Positions 28,301-32,789 of a DNA stretch of 57,627 bases are shown here, piece by piece. The notes below the pieces were generated by a model. That model was given only the letters and a program-made list of their open reading frames with translations, was not told the DNA's origin and did no database searches. Position numbers and translations under genes: made by a program. Source of the DNA: Elusimicrobia bacterium GWA2_56_46 (GTDB taxonomy: Bacteria > Elusimicrobiota > Elusimicrobia > Elusimicrobiales > UBA9959); contig MGTT01000017.1 in the NCBI GenBank assembly GCA_001799575.1, positions 3,735 through 61,361 on the forward strand, in the 5' to 3' direction. The first letter of the stretch is position 1, and each line of letters begins with the position of its first letter.

Positions 28301-28470
28301 GGGTCGCAGGCCCAGCCCAGGCTCACCTCGCAGGTCGAGACATCGTGCCAGCCCTTGGGGATCTGGTCCGCGGCGGCATTTGCCGCCATGATGAGCGTCG
28401 CCAATAAAGTGAAAAGGCCGGCCAGGCATCCGCGCGGATAATTAGTTTTACAGTCACGTTTTATTCTCAT
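22342..28470 (-). CDS. Giant secreted protein with clan-CD-like cysteine peptidase, subtilisin domain, Ig/FN3 modules and type IX-like C-terminal tail
   Basis: A 2042-residue exported protein. In order: signal peptide (about 1-35); two copies of a Cys-containing ~115-residue module beginning GWH with GWACDPD or GWVCDPD, each followed by an Ig-like domain (VSKVEFY, LQAKAYDAAGN); FN3; a ~320-residue unrecognised Cys-rich region; FN3; a caspase/legumain-like domain with His in MYSHTHGG (near 1062) and Cys in MACHSGYL (near 1104); FN3; an S8 domain with propeptide-like DTVLVKFKSGLG, Asp in IVDSGV (near 1480), His in KHGTFVAG (near 1511) and Ser in GTSYASPIVAG (near 1670); Ig-like; a ZU5-like segment; and a tail with IYPNPFYPN and ASGLYLVYF, ending in a Lys-rich strand. 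The tail resembles type IX sorting domains. It lies 30 bp after a PorV-like gene. Confidence 0.85.
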   Translation of the reverse strand: MRIKRDCKTNYPRGCLAGLFTLLATLIMAANAAADQIPKGWHDVSTCEVSLGWACDPDHYSTPIKVHFYADAPHPSGTFLGESTANLVREAAVGAQCGGYSNHGFSFATPVSLKDGKTHQIYVYGINPDSNDNPLLVRPATPAAQFFTCAAADTTAPTVAISAPANGAAVSGSITISASASDNVGVSKVEFYSNGVLIKTLTAAPYSFPLDTTQVSNGVYTLQAKAYDAAGNAGTSASISVTVNNVVRDAAPVGWHEGSDCNASVGWVCDPDRYPSALTVTFYADGPAGQGILLGNVTANAAREAGVAQQCGGSAAHGFVFSTPASLKDGRRHVLYPYVGSINANGAVVGSVPLALLSNPNSINTITCAAPVDTPPTVSITAPANGSTVSGTITISANASDNTGVSKVEFYLDGVLKNTDTASPYSFTLDTKPLANGVHSLQAKAYDAAGNIGISASVSITVNNVTQDITPPSAPQGLNASAVSSSQINLSWAASTDNTGVAGYKVYRGGAQIGTSAGTSFQNTGLSPSTAYSYTVAAYDAAGNVSAQSASVTAVTSGNAPVSGQLFADPSFALGVQHGWANTYPDAEDTICKSRWAARSPSLSNASWLFWEIAEKTYFCDNPATPSGSSPMTYSSSDGSKQFLNYGGGRIGWRIDTAKEWRSGCNLSLPDQNGARPKYGDPATNWPHFLIGQDIKDPTDSQGKFRVGRYSKMLFSGSILLNNSAKTGEQCPGGSWSTSFPNHELFYMTFVLTKTVPSTGGTINANTIFALVPMFYSEDGTSHVNNAEWIMPDQFGQVVYSSPLYPSLKRGQRVDYSVDAIEILTNALKALKTNYGQSFNTSDYHVSQILLGWEIWGGYSNDVEASALSLTATPISSSIDSTPPSAPTGLRATGKDRSVDLSWSASTDAGGSGLAGYRMDISSSPDFSSFAAGYQNKDVGLVTSLTAAGLISGTVYYARIRARDGNGNLSPYSGTVSAETSRRRILFAFGTSKPDDPPDQTARMKQSVAKVAFAFGSMARPAFETEIISDASQVSVASIKSRLAYYKANLGPNDTFVMYSHTHGGASGIILNFSGPEPTTITWNELAGMIAGLPARDVIALTMACHSGYLADALKASPGSWQGRSRSGRNLVVLTAVSAEQLSGATGDPNVGNSFTYAVWTGISGSGDGFEGKQRNGGVELGELAEYVLYTTREKSGNPKFNPQFAGEYNSGYTLVEGYLDHTAPSAPRNPALAKGERSITLSWDPATDNGGSELEGYRVDISPDSGFTSYVAGWKNRDVGLVVSTRAAGLVAGSTYHARIRAYDGAGNLSAYSSAAAADTAKPSVKITSPSDWAVVPARGTQSGPAAYVEPARTAFTLSSADPSDFISDTVLVKFKSGLGAAAMRTAHAAAGTSAVSQISGIDVQIVRVASGTVLDAVRSYSQDPDVLYAEPDYIAQAVGRTNDPLLDKQWHLFITAAAGTKASAWDMTAGASGVKIAIVDSGVADSHPDLTGKVSARKVFAGATGCKHGTFVAGLAAASGNNGKGGAGVAYNSPLLDVTVLSDNCSGPYSAVAEGVRWAADGGAKVINLSLGGSNYSAALEDAVNYAWSKGAVIVAAAGNSNTNAKFYPAAYGNVISVAATDKDDAKASFSNHGSWVSVAAPGAAVFSASVYPTAVDGYETGNGTSYASPIVAGLAAMIWSSGICSDNVCVRKQIEASAEYIPGTGTYWTYGRINAYRALAEQKPSNVVAVTADASDNVGVTKVEFYADSALLGAAISPPYAFPWNFSTVADGQHTLQARAYDAAGNIGSSAVVRVTVSKDASQSGRVVAVSTVVPASAALIASNSAIERPMSVSIPAASFAGEVVLSLKVPNALPPVDPVQNGGLKSTGVGLEITLDQAVQPAKAATLEVTYTDAEMAGVDRTKLVLARYDESSRGWIPLESVSYPERNTVSGRTTHFSLFQVMVLAAGTNLDSARIYPNPFYPNKGHTQVSLDGVPEGTTVKIYTLNGELVWEGKANSAGLAVWYGRNKAERKAASGLYLVYFEHDGKKKIKKVSVVK

Positions 28471-28500
28471 AAAAAAGCCGCCTTGACCATTATAGGAATT

Positions 28501-29547
28501 TTATCTGAAGAAGTAAGCCAGCCTGTCGTCATCGGCATTGCGTTTCGCGGTTCGCTGCCCGTATCTGTTGTATTTGCTCTCCGCGTCGCTGCGCGCGCCG
28601 CCGAATTTCATCGTCAGCGAGATCCGGTGCGCGATCCCGAGATCCCCGAACGGAACCACCGCGTAATCCACGGCCATATTCTTCACCACCACCCCGAGTC
28701 CGCCGCTTATGCCGTTTATCCCGGAGATATCGCCCATGGTAAGACTGTTGGCGCCGAAGCGCAGCAGCACGCGCATATCGTCGTCTTTATAGGCAGTATG
28801 CTCCGTCCCGGCGCAGAGATACGGGGCGTTGCCGCGGGGCGCCACGAGATCCGCGGCGATAAGCCAGTTTTTGGCTATACTCAGCGCGCCGCCCGCTTTA
28901 AAGGTAGTGGGTAACGGATCGCTTTCTTTATCGAACTTCATACCGCCGCCCAGGTTCTGCGCCACCAGGGCGAGCCTTAAAACCTTACCCCCCACGCCGG
29001 TCTTGGCGGATATCCCGGCGTCAAAAGCGAAAGCGCTGGCTTTTTCTATGATCTTGGAACTTATATATTTACCGCTTATCCCGGCCTGGTAAGCCCCCTT
29101 CTCCGCGCCAAGGGCCTCCAGGTCGGCCGCGTAGGACAGGGTGCCGGCGTAATCTCGGGGCTGGTAGTTCCCCAGGCTGTTGCCTGAGGCGTCCGTATGC
29201 TCCACACTGCCCCCGTTCATATAGGCGACCGCGCCGCCGAACGCGGAAGAGCCGTTTGAATGGGTGAACGAGAGGTAATCAAAGCTTATATCGGCCAGGT
29301 AGCTTGAGTGCATGAACATCACCGAAAGCTCCGGCGCGCGCACAAGGCCGGCGGGGTTCCAGGATACCGCCGAAGCGTCCGCGGCCACCGCCGAGTACGC
29401 CCCTGACATTCCCACCGCCCGGGCGCCCATTCCCATAGTGAGGAACGCCGCCCCGGTGGTGCCTTTGGCGCCGGAATTAAAATCCCCGGCCGCCAGGTTT
29501 GTCCAGGCGGCGAGGGTGGCTATCAGCAGGGCGGCCAGGGTCTTCAT
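28501..29547 (-). CDS. PorV/PorQ (UPF0164)-like outer-membrane beta-barrel protein
   Basis: A 348-residue protein with a signal peptide (MKTLAALLIATLAAWTNLAAG). The N-terminal signature is GAAFLTMGMGARAVGMSGAY then DASAVSWNPAGL, followed by alternating barrel-like strands to RISLTMKFGG. This pattern is typical of PorV/PorQ-type 14-strand barrels. In type IX secretion PorV carries cargo tails to the surface attachment complex. The gene directly downstream encodes a protein with such a tail, so they are likely partners. A -10 box ends six bases before its ATG, with four 11-bp repeats upstream. Confidence 0.82.
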   Translation of the reverse strand: MKTLAALLIATLAAWTNLAAGDFNSGAKGTTGAAFLTMGMGARAVGMSGAYSAVAADASAVSWNPAGLVRAPELSVMFMHSSYLADISFDYLSFTHSNGSSAFGGAVAYMNGGSVEHTDASGNSLGNYQPRDYAGTLSYAADLEALGAEKGAYQAGISGKYISSKIIEKASAFAFDAGISAKTGVGGKVLRLALVAQNLGGGMKFDKESDPLPTTFKAGGALSIAKNWLIAADLVAPRGNAPYLCAGTEHTAYKDDDMRVLLRFGANSLTMGDISGINGISGGLGVVVKNMAVDYAVVPFGDLGIAHRISLTMKFGGARSDAESKYNRYGQRTAKRNADDDRLAYFFR

Positions 29548-29553
29548 ACCAAT

Positions 29554-29613
29554 AGTATAAGACCATGCGGTTAAACTGCGGTTATACCGCGGTTACAGTT
29601 TGGTTACAGTTTT
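29554..29613 (-). promoter_or_regulatory. Activator-type promoter with four 11-bp direct repeats
   Basis: On the plus strand the units are GTTAAACTGCG (29570-29580), GTTATACCGCG (29581-29591), GTTACAGTTTG (29592-29602) and GTTACAGTTTT (29603-29613). Read on the minus strand they become 7-bp words CTGTAAC, CTGTAAC, GTATAAC, GTTTAAC with 4-bp spacers, the architecture of a Pho box bound by PhoB/OmpR proteins. A -10 box TATACT (29559-29554) follows with no good -35; the repeats occupy that position. The -10 box ends six bases before the ATG at 29547. The repeats are seen; regulator identity is inferred. Confidence 0.75.
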
Positions 29614-29741
29614 TGGAGTCTTTGGAACCGAACGAAATCAGGCGGGCGCGGCGATTTTATCCGTCCCCGCCTTTTATGATATATTCATAAGAAAGGGCGG
29701 CCAGATAGCCGGTTGCTTGCGGGATCCTGCGTTCGTAAACT

Positions 29742-31178
29742 ATGAGACTGAAGACCGTTTTTTTTCTGAGTCTGGCGGCGATGGCCTCGCCGGCGGTGTT
29801 CCTCGCCGGCGCGTGGAGCGCGGGCCGCCATAATTGCATCCCTGGCATTTTAATCGTGGTGGCGGCGGCGGGATTCGCTTCGGCCCTGGCTTTTTCGGCG
29901 CTGGTTTTTAAGCGCGTTCTCCGGCCATTGAACGACATGACGGACGCCGCGCGGCGATTTTTCAACGCGGGTTACCGCCTTGACGCGGTTATTCCGCGGG
30001 CCGGCCGGCCGGAGCTCCGGGATCTCGCCGGCTCGCTCAACCGCATGATGCTTGAATTGCAGTCTTACCGCGCTTTCCAGATCAGCCAGATAATGGAAGA
30101 AAAAAACAAGGCCCAGGCCCTTATAGACACCATCTCCGACGGTGTCATCCTGGTGGATGAGCTGGGCGGGATCATCTATTCCAATCAGGCGGCGCTCGCC
30201 CTGCTGGGAATACCCAGGGTGTCACCGGAGGTGGTTCTCCCCGCCGCCATAAAAAACGAGGTCTTTGCGCGGGAATTCGCCGCCATCCTGGCTTCCGGGG
30301 AAAAATTTTTAAGGTCGGAAGCGGAGATAAAGCTTCCAGCGGCCCCGGAAGACGGGGAGCCGACGGTCAGGAATTACGGCATTATGGCGAGCCGGTTCTT
30401 CCTTGCCACTCTCAAACGCCAGGGCCGTGTGGTCATACTGCGCGACATTACCAACGAAAAAGAGCTTGAAAAAACAAAAGAGGCCTTTTTCCACATGATA
30501 ACGCACGATATGCGGTCGCCGCTGGCCACGATCCAGGGCTACGCGGAAATCCTGAGGCGCAAGCTCCCGCAGTCCCCCGAGACGGAGAAGTATTTCAAAA
30601 GCATGGTTTATTCTTCCAGGCGCCTGCGCGGCATGATAGATGACATCCTTAATACCACCGATCTGCAGCGGGGCGTCATGGCGATGACGCTGGAGAAGGT
30701 CTGCGCCAACGCCCTGATAGCGCGTGTCGCAGAGCAGCACGAGCCTGTGACCACTCCCAAGAAGATCACGGTGAGCATACAGCCTTTGCCGCAGGAATTG
30801 GAATTTATCGCCGACGCCGCGCTTATGGAACGGGTTCTGACCAACCTTGTTCTCAATGCTCTCCGATCCACCCCCGCCGGAGGAACCATCACCCTTGGCG
30901 TTTCCCAGGACGCGGAGAACGTGCTGTTCTGGGTCGGGGACACCGGGCCTGCCATGCCCGATGACAAACGCGGGACGATTTTCGAGCAATATTCACGGAT
31001 GGAAAAGCAGAGCGGCCAGAGCATGGGACTTGGTCTGGCTATGTGCAAGATGATGGTGGAACTTCATAAAGGCCGGATCTGGGTGGAATCTGAAGCGGGC
31101 AAAGGCAGTAAATTCCTCTTTACGATTTCAAAGAGCCTTAAGGCTTCAAGCGCATCTCAAGCGAAAACGCTTGATTGA
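29742..31178 (+). CDS. Membrane sensor histidine kinase (HAMP-PAS-HisKA-HATPase)
   Basis: A 478-residue kinase. Two transmembrane segments (about 5-24 and 34-56) enclose a very short periplasmic loop. Then come HAMP-like (about 57-110), PAS (about 125-235), HisKA with phosphoacceptor in HMITHDMRSPL (near residue 252), and HATPase with N box NLVLNALRSTPAGG, G1 box VGDTGPAMPDD and G2 box GLGLAMCKMM. The G1 box differs from the usual DNGPGI. The short loop suggests membrane or cytoplasmic sensing. A receiver gene follows, so the two may form a pathway. No clear ribosome-binding site is visible. Confidence 0.92.
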   Translation: MRLKTVFFLSLAAMASPAVFLAGAWSAGRHNCIPGILIVVAAAGFASALAFSALVFKRVLRPLNDMTDAARRFFNAGYRLDAVIPRAGRPELRDLAGSLNRMMLELQSYRAFQISQIMEEKNKAQALIDTISDGVILVDELGGIIYSNQAALALLGIPRVSPEVVLPAAIKNEVFAREFAAILASGEKFLRSEAEIKLPAAPEDGEPTVRNYGIMASRFFLATLKRQGRVVILRDITNEKELEKTKEAFFHMITHDMRSPLATIQGYAEILRRKLPQSPETEKYFKSMVYSSRRLRGMIDDILNTTDLQRGVMAMTLEKVCANALIARVAEQHEPVTTPKKITVSIQPLPQELEFIADAALMERVLTNLVLNALRSTPAGGTITLGVSQDAENVLFWVGDTGPAMPDDKRGTIFEQYSRMEKQSGQSMGLGLAMCKMMVELHKGRIWVESEAGKGSKFLFTISKSLKASSASQAKTLD

Positions 31179-31192
31179 GGCCGTGTTTTTTT
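31142..31192 (+). terminator. Terminator overlapping the histidine kinase 3' end
   Basis: An outer stem GGCTTCAA (31142-31149)/TTGAGGCC (31175-31182) encloses an inner stem CAAGCG/CGCTTG with an AAAA loop, followed by seven T residues (31186-31192). The hairpin is encoded by the last codons of the kinase and includes its stop. It may limit read-through into the receiver gene. Confidence 0.65.
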
Positions 31193-31234
31193 GGTTTATT
31201 TAACTGTTAGTCGTACCTATTCTGGAGGACTTTG

Positions 31235-31612
31235 ATGCTGAAAATGCTCATCGTGGATGATAATACGGAATTCAAGACCATGGTCTCGTGTTATTTTACC
31301 GACCTGAATTACACGGTTGAGCTGGCGGACAACGGCCGCGAAGGTCTGCAAAAAGTCAGGACGTTCAAGCCCGATATCATCCTTCTGGATATTATGATGC
31401 CGGATATCGGCGGTATCGAGGTGTTGAGAGAGCTTCAGACTTATGACGATGTCAGTCAGGTTCCGGTCATCGTCATCACCGGCACTTATTTCGACAAGAA
31501 CATGAGCGAACTTTTCCGCCAGGAGCCCAATTGCAAAGAATTCCTGGCCAAGACCACGGAACTCTCCTACCTCGCCAAGAAAGTGGCCGCCCTCGTAAAA
31601 AAATCCCTGTAA
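31235..31612 (+). CDS. Single-domain response regulator (receiver only)
   Basis: A 125-residue CheY-like receiver with no output domain. The acidic pocket is in MLIVDDNTEF, the phosphoacceptor Asp in IILLDIMMPDIGG, the switch Thr in VIVITGTYF, and the conserved Lys is expected in EFLAKTTEL. The start is ATG 31235 with GGAGG six bases upstream, not the in-frame TTG at 31232. It follows the histidine kinase by 56 bp and could be its phosphate acceptor or a relay component. Confidence 0.9.
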   Translation: MLKMLIVDDNTEFKTMVSCYFTDLNYTVELADNGREGLQKVRTFKPDIILLDIMMPDIGGIEVLRELQTYDDVSQVPVIVITGTYFDKNMSELFRQEPNCKEFLAKTTELSYLAKKVAALVKKSL

Positions 31613-31629
31613 ATCCAGGTACCCCAAGT

Positions 31630-31695
31630 GGAAAAATGGCGGCAGGCTGCCAGTTCGGAGCCACCCCTCCACCGATACCCTGCCGCCATCCTCCC
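31630..31695. repeat. Palindromic element R1 (short form)
   Basis: A 66-bp element with ends GGAAAAATGGCGGCAGG (31630-31646) and the complement of GGGAGGATGGCGGCAGG (31679-31695); the inner 11 bp match perfectly. The interior, CTGCCAGTTCGG joined to GCCACCCCTCC and CGATACC, equals that of R2 with the central hairpin removed. It lies 17 bp after the receiver gene. Confidence 0.85.
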
Positions 31696-31708
31696 ATATA
31701 ATTAGCCT

Positions 31709-31881
31709 GAATCCTGCAGTTGGAAGCGGTTTCCATAGGAAAATCAGGCGGACAGAATCATTCTGCAGGATTCCCCGCGAAGCGGGCGTCGGGCCCAGCG
31801 CTATGCGCGCCCGGCCCGACGAGGTGTATGCCTCCCGGAGGGCGCCCGCTGTGCGGGCGGAAAGTTGCAACCGCAACTTTC
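31709..31881. repeat. Array of consecutive perfect hairpins
   Basis: GAATCCTGCAG (31709-31719) is inverted at 31763-31773, bounding a 65-bp unit. Then come CCCGC-GAA-GCGGG (31774-31786), CGTCGGGCC/GGCCCGACG (31787-31795 and 31813-31821), CCTCC/GGAGG (about 31831-31841), GCCCGC-TGT-GCGGGC (about 31844-31858), and GAAAGTTGC-AACC-GCAACTTTC (31860-31881). It could be a structured RNA or stacked small mobile palindromes. I do not recognise an RNA family. Confidence 0.65.
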
Positions 31882-31936
31882 AGGTTAGCGGGCAAAAGTT
31901 AAATTATTAGCCAAACTGAGCCTGGCTCCTTTTTAA

Positions 31937-32320
31937 TCATTTAAGTTTATGGAGCTTGATGTCTTTCATGGGGTAGTGCTTGTGGTTGAAGGTGAAGAGT
32001 TCTGCGCCGTTAATGCGCGCCGCCGCGGCGATCAGTGCGTCGGCTATGTCTACGCCGTGGCTTTTGTGGAATTGGCGCAGATAGCGGCCGGCTTTTTCTC
32101 CGATCTCGTCGGTGATAGGAACTGATCTGCAGGCGGAGAAAAGCGCTTCGGCCTTCCCGCTTTCTCCTTCACGGATGCCGTGGTATATTTCAGCTTTAGA
32201 TACGGGGGTGTAAAGCGCCGCGCGCCCGGATTCGCACAGGCTGATGACTTCCCCGGCGACTTCTTCGTTGCCGCGTAGGATCTCTATGATGACATCGGAG
32301 TCGAGTAGTATGTCATGCAT
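31937..32320 (-). CDS. vapC: PIN-domain toxin, VapC family
   Basis: A 127-residue PIN-domain ribonuclease. Acidic metal-binding residues are visible in LLDSDVIIEIL (Asp), SKAEIYHGI (Glu) and VDIADALIAAAA (Asp), followed by the typical ending LFTFNHKHYP. VapC toxins cleave tRNA or rRNA to arrest growth. It overlaps the antitoxin gene upstream by 8 nt and would be co-transcribed. All key residues appear present, so it is probably functional. Confidence 0.92.
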   Translation of the reverse strand: MHDILLDSDVIIEILRGNEEVAGEVISLCESGRAALYTPVSKAEIYHGIREGESGKAEALFSACRSVPITDEIGEKAGRYLRQFHKSHGVDIADALIAAAARINGAELFTFNHKHYPMKDIKLHKLK

Positions 32321-32591
32321 GCGGCTTCCTCTTTAGCCGCCGCAGCCGCTCCAGACGCGTTCCTTTGCGCAGCTTCCGCACATAATCCGCAGTATCCCCT
32401 ATATCCTTGCGGTCTTTCCATATGCCGCACGCCGCTCTTACGGCGGATTCAAAATCTCCGGGCCGGCTGCCCAGATATTTCCGGTCAAGCGCGCTCCTTA
32501 TCAACTCCGACATGGACTGATGGGTGCGGAAGCTCAACGCGTGCAGTGTTCTCCACTGCTCCGTTGAAAGATATATTTGTGTTCGTCTCAT
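32313..32591 (-). CDS. vapB: Ribbon-helix-helix antitoxin of the VapBC pair
   Basis: A 92-residue basic protein whose N-terminus MRRTQIYLSTEQWRTLHALS followed by HQSMSELIRSAL fits a ribbon-helix-helix DNA-binding fold. The C-terminus (LRKGTRLERLRRLKRK) is very basic and probably binds the toxin. The ATG overlaps a perfect 19-bp palindrome and a near-consensus promoter, consistent with autorepression and a leaderless mRNA. No ribosome-binding site exists upstream. Confidence 0.88.
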   Translation of the reverse strand: MRRTQIYLSTEQWRTLHALSFRTHQSMSELIRSALDRKYLGSRPGDFESAVRAACGIWKDRKDIGDTADYVRKLRKGTRLERLRRLKRKPHA

Positions 32592-32627
32592 GATGTATAC
32601 TATACATCACATTCGCGGCGCTGTCAA
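32591..32627 (-). promoter_or_regulatory. vapBC promoter and palindromic operator
   Basis: On the minus strand a perfect TTGACA (32627-32622) is followed by 17 bp and TATAGT (32604-32599), with seven bases to the ATG at 32591. The palindrome TGATGTATACTATACATCA (32591-32609) has two perfect 9-bp half-sites around one base. It covers the -10 box, start site and first base of the start codon. This is the expected autoregulation site for a ribbon-helix-helix antitoxin. Confidence 0.85.
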
Positions 32628-32654
32628 TGGGCTGTCGATCATTTACAGATGTAA

Positions 32655-32784
32655 GGAAGAATAGCGGCAGGGTATCGTTGGAGGGGTGGCGATGGAGAGC
32701 CTTTTTGTCCCGCAGGCTTCCGAGGGAAGCAAAAAGGCTCTCCGTCGACAGGACCCCGAACTGGCAGCCTGCCGCTATTTTTCC
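32655..32784. repeat. Palindromic element R2 (long form)
   Basis: A 130-bp element whose 17-bp ends, GGAAGAATAGCGGCAGG (32655-32671) and the complement of GGAAAAATAGCGGCAGG (32768-32784), differ at one position. The centre is a hairpin with a perfect 14-bp stem (GGAGAGCCTTTTTG/CAAAAAGGCTCTCC) tipped by GCTTCC/GGAAGC. It ends five bases beyond the nuoN stop. Relative to R1, the variable base in ATrGCGG is changed to A at both ends, preserving pairing. Confidence 0.88.
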
Positions 32785-32789
32785 TATTT

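Larger units (their letters stand above)
31613..31936. other. Gene-free segment filled with palindromic elements
   Basis: This 324-bp stretch between the receiver gene and vapC holds no credible ORF or ribosome-binding site. It contains the 66-bp repeat R1 and then a run of perfect hairpins (31709-31881), described separately. The remaining T-rich 55 bp next to vapC shows nothing I can assign. Confidence 0.8.

Noticed and set aside
31720-31902. A 60-codon plus-strand ORF in the hairpin array
   Set aside because: Its sequence is entirely inverted repeats, with no ribosome-binding site and no protein-like composition.
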